This document shows positions 45,477 through 54,472 of a stretch of 59,702 bases of DNA, piece after piece (the first letter of the stretch is position 1; each line of letters opens with the position of its first letter). This DNA is from Thiogranum sp. (GTDB taxonomy: Bacteria > Pseudomonadota > Gammaproteobacteria > DSM-19610), in the NCBI GenBank assembly GCA_030148775.1, contig JASBST010000004.1:1-59702 (forward strand), in the 5' to 3' direction. Both the position numbers and the translations under genes were made by a program. The notes under the pieces were generated by a model. It saw only the letters and a program-made list of their open reading frames with translations, was not told where the DNA came from and searched no databases.

Positions 45477-45492
45477 TGGCACCAAATCTGCT
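45477..45492 (+). promoter_or_regulatory. Sigma-54 promoter upstream of the aminotransferase/giant glycosyltransferase operon
   Basis: TGGCAC-CAAAT-CTGCT: perfect -24 box, invariant GC with 10-bp spacing, one change in the -12 box (T to C at its first base). 40 nt before the GTG at 45533, in a 164-bp gap with an AT-rich stretch (45433-45472). Confidence 0.7.
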
Positions 45493-45532
45493 TAACAGCA
45501 CAGAGTTAGCTGAACGAAGGTTGGAAAACTCT

Positions 45533-46786
45533 GTGATCACGACGCATCTTAATAAGCTCGCGATATTCGGGGGAAAACCCGCATTCCCGCAGCCGCTCCA
45601 CGTCGGCGTTCCCAACATCGGCGACAAAAAGCGTTTACAGGCCCGCATCGACAGCATTCTCAGTCGTCGTGTACTGACCAACCGTGGCCCGATGGTGACC
45701 GAATTCGAACAGCGGCTGGCGGACTATGTGGGCGTGCGTCACTGCATCGCGATGTGCAACGCCACCGTCGCCCTGGAAATCGTGACCCGCGCCTTGGAGT
45801 TCGAGCACGAGGTGATCACGCCTTCGATGACCTTCATTGCCACGGCGCATGCGCTGCAATGGCAGCAGATCACGCCGGTGTTCTGCGATATCAAACCCGG
45901 TGGCCACCATCTGGACCCCGCGAGAATCAAGGCCCACGTGACACCGCGTAGTACCGGAGTACTGCCGGTGAACGTCTGGGGGCGTCCGTGCGACGTGGAT
46001 ACCATTCTTTCCGTAGCCGAAGGGTTCGGGTTGCCGGTAGTGTTCGACTCCGCACACGCATTCGGGTGCAGTTACAAAGGCAAAATGATCGGCGGCTTCT
46101 GCAGCGCCGAGGTGTTCAGTTTTCACGCAACCAAATTTCTCAACTCGTTTGAAGGCGGAGCGGTCGTGACCAACGACTCGCAGCTCAGCGAGAAGGTGAC
46201 GCTGATGCAGAATTTCGGCTTCGAGGACCGGGATTACGTAAGTCACGTCGGGATAAACGGCAAGATGACCGAGGTGCAGGCCGCGATGGGACTGACATCG
46301 TTGGAAGCCCTGGATCGTTTCGTGGAACACAACAAGCAGAACTACCATGCTTACAGAAGCGGGCTGCAGAATATTCCCGGCGTCGAGTTGATCGACTATG
46401 ACGAACGGGAGCGCTGTAATTATCAGTACATTGTCATCGAACTGGACGAACGTATCACCTCGATAAGCCGCGACCAGTTGCTCGATGTGCTGGCGGCGGA
46501 AAATGTGGATGCCCGGCGTTATTTCTATCCCGGTTGTCATCGCATGCAACCCTATCTCGCCTACTTTCCCAATGCGGGAATGTTGTTGAGAAATACCGAA
46601 AGTCTATTGGACAGGGTGCTGACCCTCCCCACCGGACTGGCGGTCAATGTAGAACAGGTGGAAAAGATCACCGAAATCATCTCCCGGGTGGTGGAATCCG
46701 GTCGTGCCGTCAGTTTGCGTCTACGCGCCAGATCAGGCGCATCCAGGAGCCGCGCGGCAAACGATCCCTGTATAGAGGCAAGCTAA
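45533..46786 (+). CDS. DegT/DnrJ/EryC1-family PLP aminotransferase
   Basis: About 417 residues. Typically aminates nucleotide 4-keto sugars. PLP pocket residues: NATVALEIVTRALEF, DSAHAFGCSYKGKMIGG (Asp for pyridine N) and the Schiff-base lysine in FSFHATKFLNSFEGG. C-terminal part RRYFYPGCHRMQPYLAYFP is typical of the family. Start GTG 45533 is preferred; TTG 45521 is in frame. The C-terminal extension (RLRARSGASRSRAANDPCIE) is basic and unlike the family. It is followed 10 nt later by the giant glycosyltransferase, so both share a transcript. Confidence 0.9.
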   Translation: MITTHLNKLAIFGGKPAFPQPLHVGVPNIGDKKRLQARIDSILSRRVLTNRGPMVTEFEQRLADYVGVRHCIAMCNATVALEIVTRALEFEHEVITPSMTFIATAHALQWQQITPVFCDIKPGGHHLDPARIKAHVTPRSTGVLPVNVWGRPCDVDTILSVAEGFGLPVVFDSAHAFGCSYKGKMIGGFCSAEVFSFHATKFLNSFEGGAVVTNDSQLSEKVTLMQNFGFEDRDYVSHVGINGKMTEVQAAMGLTSLEALDRFVEHNKQNYHAYRSGLQNIPGVELIDYDERERCNYQYIVIELDERITSISRDQLLDVLAAENVDARRYFYPGCHRMQPYLAYFPNAGMLLRNTESLLDRVLTLPTGLAVNVEQVEKITEIISRVVESGRAVSLRLRARSGASRSRAANDPCIEAS

Positions 46787-46796
46787 GGAAGTCGTG

Positions 46797-49700
46797 ATGG
46801 AGAACGCCCCGAATATCAGCGTAGTCATTATCACTTACAATTTTGCGAAGTTTATTCGCGAAGCGCTGGACAGTGTGTTGGCGCAAACACTGATGCCAAG
46901 CGAGATCATCGTCTACGACGACTGCTCGACCGACGGTTCCTGGGACATCATTCTTGAATACCAGCACAGACATCCGGCGCTCATCGTCGCTCATCGCCAC
47001 CCCCGCAATGTGGGGATGCAGGCCAATGCCAACGCGGCGCTGCGGGCCGCCCGTGGCGATCTCGTAAGCTGGCTGGACGGTGATGACCGCTGGCTCGCGC
47101 ACAAGCTGGAACGCGAATGGGCGGCCCTGTGCAGTAGCCCTGGCGCGGCCGTCGCCTATTCCAACGTTTATGTCACCGACGAGCAGGGGAGGCGAACCGG
47201 CATCTGGTACGACGGCAACGGGCAGGAGCCGCCAAGCGGCGATGTGTTCGTGCAAACCTTCTCAAAACGCTTTTTTCCCAACAGCCGGAGTCTGTTCCGA
47301 AATTTTCTGGTCTATCGGTCCGCCTTGCAGGCGATGGACTATCATGATGAAACAATTGCGCTGTACGTCGACTGGGATCTGAAAATCCGTCTGGCGGCCC
47401 ACTACTCGCTGGCCTATTCGGGCGAGGCGCTGGTGGAATACCGTATTCATCCGGGCGGGGTGCACAACCGCCCATCGCAGACCCATTTACAGGATCTGGT
47501 CGCCATCTATCGAAAAAACCTGCCTTTACTGGAGCGTCGTGCGCCGAATGACGTGAAACAGGTGCGGGCAGAGCTTCAACAGCTGGCGTCGGTCTACGGC
47601 GGTACACTGCCGAGTGCAAGCCTTGCGCCGGCGTCTCCTGCCGCGTCGGGGACATCGTCCTATGCCGGAGAAAATCTCGTCTTTCTGGTCTCGTTGCCGA
47701 GATCCGGTTCGACGCTGTTGCAGAGGCTGCTATCCGCCCATCCGGATATCCACAGTGTGGCCGAGCCCTGGGTCATGCTGCATCCGCTCTACGCCCTGAA
47801 ACGGCGTGGCATCGAAACGGAGTACGAGGCCGAGCTGGCACGGCGTGCCCTGGACGATCTGATGGTGGAGCTTCCTGGCGGCGAGCAGGATTATATCGAG
47901 GGGTTGCGGCGTTTCGCCGGCGTGGTGTATGGAAAGCTGCTCGAAGGAACCGGAAAGCGCGTTTTTCTGGACAAAACCCCGCGCTATTACTACGTCCTGC
48001 CCGAGCTGATAAAGGTTTTTCCAAAGGCGAAATTCATCCTGCTGGCGCGCAATCCTGCGGCGGTGCTGTCCTCGATGCTCAGAACCTGGCTGGATAACGA
48101 CCTGGAGGCGTTGCAGAGTCATTCCCATTACCAGGATCTTGTCCGTGGTCCGCAACTGCTCGCCGAAGGCGCGCGGCTCCTGGGTGAGTCCGCACACAGA
48201 CTCCGCTACGAAGATCTGGTCGACGCCCCGGAAGATGCAATGCACAAACTGTATCGCTATCTGGGACTGGAGCCTGCGTCGAAGTTGCTCGACTACCGGC
48301 CCGAGGGATTCAAGGGGCGATTCGGCGATCCAGCCCGTGTCGACAAACACACCACGGTGGTCGTCGACTACCGGGACAGCTGGTGTGAACATCTGGCCAC
48401 GGAGCCCTATTGCAGCTTCGCCGCAGACTACCTGGAGAGTCTATCAGGATCGACTCTGCAGACTCTCGGATACGATCGACGCGACGTTGTTGAACGCATT
48501 CGGGGCATCAGGGGGGACGTCGATGACACTCACGCGGAACCGTTGGAGATCGACAGACCGCCTGCCGAAGGACAACTGCCACGGGAGTTGAACGCCGTCG
48601 GTGAAGCGGCCTTCGCCAGCGGCGATATGGATCGTGCCGAGGCCAGTTTTCGTGCCGCCTACGCTCTGGATCAGGACAACGTCGAGTCCTGTAACAACCT
48701 GCTGGTTCTCTACTGGCACAGGGGCGACACGCAGCAGGCGCTGCACTATTTGGAGCGCGCACTGCAACTCAACGGCAAGGATCGAAACGTTGTCTTGAAT
48801 GGGGGGCAGATTCTAGAAGCCTATGGCTATAGCGAAGAAGCGGCGGGACTTTACACGGCCTATCTTGCGGACAATCCCGGGGATGCGGCGATTTTACGGT
48901 TACTGGATGACCTGAACGGCGAAACACGGCGCAGCAGCGACCAACCGGGGCCAGCGGTTGCCGAAGGTGGCCGGCGGGATGTTTCGGTCCGACCGCTGGA
49001 TTACAGTTCGCCGGAACTGGCGGCGCAGGCTCCAAGCATCAGCATTGTCATACCTTCGTTCAATCAGGCCGAGTATCTCGAAGTCGCGATCCGGTCGGTT
49101 CTGGACCAGCGCTACCCCAACTTGCAGCTAATCGTAATGGACGGTGGTAGCAGCGACGGCTCGGTTGAGATCATAAAGCGCTACGCCGATCGGCTCCACT
49201 ACTGGCAAAGCGCCGCCGACGAGGGTCAATACTGGGCGATCAACGAAGGCTTCCGTCGCAGCAGCGGCCAGATCATGGCCTGGATTAACTCCGACGACAA
49301 GCTGCACGTCAATAGCCTGAATACCATGGCTTCTATTTTCTCCCAGCGGGAAGATGTCGCCTGGGTTACCGGTACTCCGAACATCATGAACGAGGCCGGG
49401 ATCATAACCTGGATCTGCGAGCCAGCTCCCGTTTTCTGTCACCAGAATTATTTGCAGAAACGTTACGATTTTCCGACGTTCATCCAGCAGGAAGGCACAT
49501 TCTGGCGGCGCGAATTGTGGGATCAGGCCGGTGCCACGCTGCAGGTTGATTTGCAGATGGCGGGCGATCTGGAACTATGGGCGCGGTTTTTCCGCCACGC
49601 ACCGCTTTATACCGCCAGCGTGTGCACCGGTTGCTTTCGCCAGCAGGGAAATCAGAAGACCGCCAAGGCGATGGATCTTTACCGTGCCGAGGCGGAGAGA

Positions 49701-52700
49701 ATCCTCGAGCGTGAGATTGCGCTGTTCAAAGCCTCCCGTAATACCGCCATCGCCCCGGTCAAACCCTTGAAAGTCCAGTCGGCCGCGGCGGCGCCCGCCA
49801 GCGCCGCGCAGCGGGCGTTGAATGACGCGGTACGTACTGCGCTGCCCGCCGTCGCGCATCCCCTGGACACGTTCAGCGCGACGCCCGGTAGCCGGAAAAC
49901 GACATCGACGGTTCAGTCCATGCACGGTACACAGTCGCTCCCGCTGGTCAGCGCCATCGTCTCGACCTACAACAGCGAAAAGTATCTGCGCGCCTGTCTC
50001 GAAGACCTGGAGGCGCAGACGCTGGCCTCACGGTTGGAAATCATCGTGATCGACAGTGGGTCTCAGCAGCGGGAGGGGGAGATAGTTGCCGAGTTCCAGC
50101 AACGTTACTCCAATATCCGCTATTTGCGTACCGAAGCGCGCGAGACCATCTACTCGGCGTGGAACCGGGCGGTGGGAATGGCGAGCGGTAAGTATGTCAG
50201 CAACGCCAATACTGACGACCGGCATCGGCCGGACGCCTATGAGCGTATGGTGGCGGTGTTGGAACGCGATCCGCAAGCGGTACTGGTTTACGCCGACGCG
50301 GCGGTCACCGGGCAGGAAAACGCCGGGTTCACCGATGCGCCGATCTCGGGGTGGTTCCGTTGGCCGGAGTTCGATGCCCGACATCTGTTTTCGGTCTGTT
50401 ACATCGGACCGCAGCCGATGTGGCGGCGCTCGTTGCACGACCAGTATGGTTACTTCGACCCAAAGATGCGGGTCGCCGGCGATTATGATTTCTGGTTGCG
50501 TGTCGCAGTGCATGAGAAGTTCGTGCATCTGTCCGAGGTGCTGGGTCTTTATCTGAGTTCGGCCGATAGTATCGAGCACGCCCAGGCGGAGGTCGGCGCG
50601 CTCGAGTCGGAACAGGCGCGCAAGCGCAACTGGCCGACCGCATGGGGTCAGATGCCGGCGCCGACGGCGGGCTATCTGGAGCCGGCCGGCGGTGAAACCA
50701 CGGCTGAGATGGTTACCGCGACCCGACGCGTGCAAGGGCCGCTGGTCAGCGTGATTATGGCGACCAAAGACCGCCCCGAATTATTGGCGAGTGCATTGCA
50801 GTCGGTGTCCCGGCAGACCTATCCGAACTGGGAGATCGTTCTTGTCAACGACGGCGGGCAGGACGTGAGCGGGATCGTGGCGGCTGCGGGGCTGGGCGAT
50901 AAAATCATCTGTGTGAATAATCCGCGGTCGCTGGGGCAGGCGGCGGCGCGCAACCTCGGCCTGCAAAAAGCGTCGGGCGACATCATCAGCATACTGGACG
51001 ACGACGATCTTTATCTTGCCGAACATCTGCAGACGGTGGTGACCGGGCTCCAGTGCGGCGAATGCGAGTTCGTCTATACCGACGCCGATCTGGTGCAGGA
51101 AAAAGTGACCGCCGGCCGACGCCAGGAGCTGAATCGTAGCGCTCCTTATAAGCATGGCGCCTGGTCGCGTCCGCGCTTGCATATCGATAATTATATCCCC
51201 ATCAATACCTGGGCCTTCCGTAGACGCTGCCTGGAAAAGATCGGCGGGTTTGACGAAAGTCTGCGCTGTTGCGAAGACTGGGACTTCCTGCTGCAGCTTG
51301 CGCGGCATTTCGAGTTCAAACACATCGAGCGTACCACGGTCGAAGTTCGGCACCGTATCGACGTGGTCGACAATGTCACTCGTCAACGCCTGGACGAAAC
51401 CGAGGCGGTCTATCGCACGATCTATGCCCGTTACGAGCATTGTGACGGCGCAGAGCTGGCTTCCGGGCGGGAACAGGCACTGAAGCTTCTGCGAGATAAA
51501 CGCGAGCAGCTGGAAGACAGTCTGCGGACCGGGCCGGGCCATCCCGATCATCTTACCGATCAGGGAGACGAAAACCTGCTTGCGTCGGCGAGAGAAAAAT
51601 TCGCGGAGCTGGTGGCGCGACATGGCTATCACTGCCCGGCCATCCATTTGTTCGTTACCGTGGGCGACGCGGATCTGGTCGGGTTGGGCGATACGCTGGA
51701 TGCTCTCGGCACGCAGATATACATGGGGTGGGGTCTGTCGATCCTATCCACTCTGGAGGCACCCGCGGACGCTTTGGATCAGCTGCCTATGGTGGAGTGG
51801 ATATGCTGCGACGATCCCAGCGCAATGCTCAGCCAAAGCATGCAGCGCTCGGAAGGGGAATGGCTGGCGGTGCTGACCCCGGGCGACTGCCCGAAACCGG
51901 AGGCGTTGTCGCGCGTTGTCGAGTATGCCAACAACTACCCCGACTGGCGGTTTATCTATGTGGATGAATACAGTTCTGGCGCTGATGATCAGGCCGATGA
52001 ATATTTCCATAAACCCGATCTGAATCTTGACTATCTGTTGGCGGCCCCCTATCTGGGCGGATTGTGTCTGCTTCACGGCGAAAGCCGCGAGGTGCTCGAT
52101 GAGGTTTATCGCTATCCACAGGGCGTCGTGCTGGCCGCGTGTCTGGGCGTGATCCGCCGTCATGGCGAAAAGGCCGTCGGGCACATCGACGAAGTCCTGA
52201 ACCGGCGCCGGCGCGGCGCCGACGCCCTCCCAATTGGCGCCGAGTTCGGAGCGATAATCCAGAGGCATCTGCGCGACAGCGGGATAAACGCCGCCGTTTC
52301 CCAGGGACTGTTGGCTCACACGTTCATGATCGACTACCCGCTGACGCGAACGCCTGCGGTCAGCATTCTTATCTATGCTGTCGACGATGTTCAGGCGGCG
52401 CTTCAGACCGTCACCAGCATTCTGCAGAAAACGGACTACGCGAACTTTTCCGTGCGCGTGGCAGTCACGCAGGACCGCGCCCAGCCGTTACGGCAGTTGT
52501 CCGATACGCGGGTCCAGCTGGAGCTGGTGTCCAGTGACGAGCGGCGCGCGCAATGCCTGAATCGGCTAGCGCGGAAGGCCGACGAATTCGTTCTGTTTAT
52601 TGAACCGGGTATCCAGATACTTCAGGATCTGTGGTTGCGCCGACTCATGGCACATCTGCGGCGCCAGGACATCGGCGCACTGGGCGTGCGCCTGGTTTCG

Positions 52701-54242
52701 CCGCAGCGTCTGGTGGTGCACGGCGGGATTTTTGCCGGAGCCGGGGCCTTCGCCGTCGGGGACCTCGCCTTTGTTGGTAAGCCCATGGACGACCCGGGCT
52801 ATATGGATCGGGCGCTGGTTCCGCAGTCGGTGTCGGCGGTGAGCAGCGCCTTCCTTCTGATGGAGCGTGCGCTGTTTGTGGATGTTGGCGGCTTTGATGC
52901 CGAGCTGGAAGTGGCATTGTTCCAGGATGTCGACCTGGGCCAACGGATTCGCGCCGCTCAGCGCAAGGTTGTTTGGACGCCGTATGTGACCTTGCTCTAT
53001 GTCGGCGCGGATCTGGGCAGCTACCGCGGTGACAGGAGTTTTGCTGAAGTTCAAACGGCCGCGCAGACGGTCACCACGCGCTGGTTGCATTCATTTGCCG
53101 ACGATCCGGCGTACAACCGCAGTCTTGGTCTTAAGCAGGTGGATTTCTGCGGCGATCGGAATCTGACTCCGACCTGGAACCCGCGGACGACGCAATTGCC
53201 CGTGTTCGTGGGCTACGGGGCGGGTTCGCGCGGGTCCTGGCAATACCGCGTCGTACAGCCGCTGGCGGGGCTGCAAACGCGCGCTCAGGCGCATTGCATA
53301 CAGGTCCCGTTCATCGCCGATAACAGTATCCGTTTGCCCTCAGAGGTGGAAATCGCGCGATTACGACCACAGGCCCTGCTGATGCACAACACCTTGCATG
53401 ACGATTGTTTGCAGGCGCTGGAGAAGTACAAGCGCATCAACAAGGCCTTTGTCGTATTCGGTCAGGACGATTTGCTGTTCGCGATACCGCCGAAAAACCC
53501 TTTTTCGAAAACGGTCTACAAGGACATAAAAAAGCGTATCAGGCGCTGTCTTGGGTTGGCCGACCGCCTGCTGGTGACCACCGAGGCATTGGCCTCGGGT
53601 CTGCGGAATATGGCGGACGATATCCGTATCCTCCCGAATTATCTCGATGACCGGGTCTGGGCCGATCTGGTTTCAGAGCGCAACGTCGCGCGCAAACCCC
53701 GGGCCGGCTGGGCCGGTGCCCAGCAGCATCGGGGCGATCTTGAAATGATGGAGCAGGTGCTGAAGGATACAGCCGGAGAGGTCGATTGGGTATTTTTCGG
53801 CATGTGCCCGGATTGTCTGCGGCCTTACGTCAAGGAGGTCCACGAAGCCGTGTCTTTCGAGCAGTACCCGCAGCGACTGGCCGATCTGAACCTCGATCTG
53901 GCGATTGCCCCCCTGGAACACAACCGGTTCAACGAGGCCAAGAGCAATTTGCGCTTGCTCGAGTATGGCGCGCTCGGCTGGCCGGTCATCGCATCGGATA
54001 TCGAACCCTACCGGGGTGCGCCGGTGTGCCTGGTGCGCAACCAGCCGCGCGCCTGGGTGAGTGCCATTCGTGAACGTGCCGCCGATCTGGAAGCAACCTG
54101 GAAGGAGGGGGACCGACTGCGCGCCTGGGTGCATGCCAACTGGATGCTCTCTCAGCATGGCGCTCAATGGCTGGCGGCGCTCGATCCTGATTCCTCCGTC
54201 CAGCTGACCCAGACGCCGCCGCTGGCTGGAGCTGTGGGATAG
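46797..54242 (+). CDS. Giant multimodular glycosyltransferase with embedded sulfotransferase and TPR domains
   Basis: 2481 residues. Order by rough residue: GT-A1 (5-280; VVIITYNFAKF, LDGDDRW); sulfotransferase (288-560; SLPRSGSTLLQRLLSAH PAPS loop, DKTPRYYY, LARNPAAVLSSMLR); TPRs (595-708; AEASFRAAYALDQDNVESCN); GT-A2 (744-980; VIPSFNQAEY, INSDDKL); GT-A3 (1047-1260; IVSTYNSEKY, ANTDDRH); GT-A4 (1314-1548; IMATKDRPELL, LDDDDLY); GT-A5, degenerate (1611-1804; LTPGDCP); GT-A6, degenerate (1851-2078); GT-B-like (2133-2468; FVVFGQDDLLFAIPP, RLLEYGALGWPVIASDIEPY). No membrane span or signal peptide, so cytoplasmic. ATG 46797 follows AAGGAAG; GTG 46794 is an alternative. Lies directly before fliC, as expected for a flagellin glycosyltransferase. 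Substrates are inferred. Confidence 0.9.
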   Translation: MENAPNISVVIITYNFAKFIREALDSVLAQTLMPSEIIVYDDCSTDGSWDIILEYQHRHPALIVAHRHPRNVGMQANANAALRAARGDLVSWLDGDDRWLAHKLEREWAALCSSPGAAVAYSNVYVTDEQGRRTGIWYDGNGQEPPSGDVFVQTFSKRFFPNSRSLFRNFLVYRSALQAMDYHDETIALYVDWDLKIRLAAHYSLAYSGEALVEYRIHPGGVHNRPSQTHLQDLVAIYRKNLPLLERRAPNDVKQVRAELQQLASVYGGTLPSASLAPASPAASGTSSYAGENLVFLVSLPRSGSTLLQRLLSAHPDIHSVAEPWVMLHPLYALKRRGIETEYEAELARRALDDLMVELPGGEQDYIEGLRRFAGVVYGKLLEGTGKRVFLDKTPRYYYVLPELIKVFPKAKFILLARNPAAVLSSMLRTWLDNDLEALQSHSHYQDLVRGPQLLAEGARLLGESAHRLRYEDLVDAPEDAMHKLYRYLGLEPASKLLDYRPEGFKGRFGDPARVDKHTTVVVDYRDSWCEHLATEPYCSFAADYLESLSGSTLQTLGYDRRDVVERIRGIRGDVDDTHAEPLEIDRPPAEGQLPRELNAVGEAAFASGDMDRAEASFRAAYALDQDNVESCNNLLVLYWHRGDTQQALHYLERALQLNGKDRNVVLNGGQILEAYGYSEEAAGLYTAYLADNPGDAAILRLLDDLNGETRRSSDQPGPAVAEGGRRDVSVRPLDYSSPELAAQAPSISIVIPSFNQAEYLEVAIRSVLDQRYPNLQLIVMDGGSSDGSVEIIKRYADRLHYWQSAADEGQYWAINEGFRRSSGQIMAWINSDDKLHVNSLNTMASIFSQREDVAWVTGTPNIMNEAGIITWICEPAPVFCHQNYLQKRYDFPTFIQQEGTFWRRELWDQAGATLQVDLQMAGDLELWARFFRHAPLYTASVCTGCFRQQGNQKTAKAMDLYRAEAERILEREIALFKASRNTAIAPVKPLKVQSAAAAPASAAQRALNDAVRTALPAVAHPLDTFSATPGSRKTTSTVQSMHGTQSLPLVSAIVSTYNSEKYLRACLEDLEAQTLASRLEIIVIDSGSQQREGEIVAEFQQRYSNIRYLRTEARETIYSAWNRAVGMASGKYVSNANTDDRHRPDAYERMVAVLERDPQAVLVYADAAVTGQENAGFTDAPISGWFRWPEFDARHLFSVCYIGPQPMWRRSLHDQYGYFDPKMRVAGDYDFWLRVAVHEKFVHLSEVLGLYLSSADSIEHAQAEVGALESEQARKRNWPTAWGQMPAPTAGYLEPAGGETTAEMVTATRRVQGPLVSVIMATKDRPELLASALQSVSRQTYPNWEIVLVNDGGQDVSGIVAAAGLGDKIICVNNPRSLGQAAARNLGLQKASGDIISILDDDDLYLAEHLQTVVTGLQCGECEFVYTDADLVQEKVTAGRRQELNRSAPYKHGAWSRPRLHIDNYIPINTWAFRRRCLEKIGGFDESLRCCEDWDFLLQLARHFEFKHIERTTVEVRHRIDVVDNVTRQRLDETEAVYRTIYARYEHCDGAELASGREQALKLLRDKREQLEDSLRTGPGHPDHLTDQGDENLLASAREKFAELVARHGYHCPAIHLFVTVGDADLVGLGDTLDALGTQIYMGWGLSILSTLEAPADALDQLPMVEWICCDDPSAMLSQSMQRSEGEWLAVLTPGDCPKPEALSRVVEYANNYPDWRFIYVDEYSSGADDQADEYFHKPDLNLDYLLAAPYLGGLCLLHGESREVLDEVYRYPQGVVLAACLGVIRRHGEKAVGHIDEVLNRRRRGADALPIGAEFGAIIQRHLRDSGINAAVSQGLLAHTFMIDYPLTRTPAVSILIYAVDDVQAALQTVTSILQKTDYANFSVRVAVTQDRAQPLRQLSDTRVQLELVSSDERRAQCLNRLARKADEFVLFIEPGIQILQDLWLRRLMAHLRRQDIGALGVRLVSPQRLVVHGGIFAGAGAFAVGDLAFVGKPMDDPGYMDRALVPQSVSAVSSAFLLMERALFVDVGGFDAELEVALFQDVDLGQRIRAAQRKVVWTPYVTLLYVGADLGSYRGDRSFAEVQTAAQTVTTRWLHSFADDPAYNRSLGLKQVDFCGDRNLTPTWNPRTTQLPVFVGYGAGSRGSWQYRVVQPLAGLQTRAQAHCIQVPFIADNSIRLPSEVEIARLRPQALLMHNTLHDDCLQALEKYKRINKAFVVFGQDDLLFAIPPKNPFSKTVYKDIKKRIRRCLGLADRLLVTTEALASGLRNMADDIRILPNYLDDRVWADLVSERNVARKPRAGWAGAQQHRGDLEMMEQVLKDTAGEVDWVFFGMCPDCLRPYVKEVHEAVSFEQYPQRLADLNLDLAIAPLEHNRFNEAKSNLRLLEYGALGWPVIASDIEPYRGAPVCLVRNQPRAWVSAIRERAADLEATWKEGDRLRAWVHANWMLSQHGAQWLAALDPDSSVQLTQTPPLAGAVG

Positions 54243-54334
54243 GGCCCCCGCGCCGCTGTGCCTTTGTCGTGGTGATGATTAAGTGTTTGAAGCTAAAACG
54301 TAATTCTCTTTGTTTTTGGGCCAGGTGGGACGCC

Positions 54335-54361
54335 TAAAGAATCGTCGCCGGTGAACGCTAA
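54335..54361 (+). promoter_or_regulatory. Candidate sigma-28 promoter of fliC
   Basis: TAAAGAAT-N11-AACGCTAA: first five -35 bases exact, 5/8 in the -10, correct spacing. Weaker than the flgM and cheV sites but the best in the 230-bp leader; start of transcription would lie about 100 nt before the ATG. Confidence 0.5.
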
Positions 54362-54372
54362 CCTAGTCGGAA

Positions 54373-54402
54373 GCGGTGAATGCCAGTCGATGGCATATCC
54401 GC
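54373..54402 (+). promoter_or_regulatory. Stem-loop in the fliC leader
   Basis: GCGG-tga-ATGCCA-gtcga-TGGCAT-at-CCGC: a perfect 6-bp inner stem extended by a 4-bp outer stem across a small internal loop. It would sit near the 5' end of the fliC mRNA. Confidence 0.45.
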
Positions 54403-54472
54403 TAAGTACAACAAGGCGACTCACCTGTAGACTCAGTCCGGGGGCGCCTTTCGAAATTCAGGAGTAATCACA

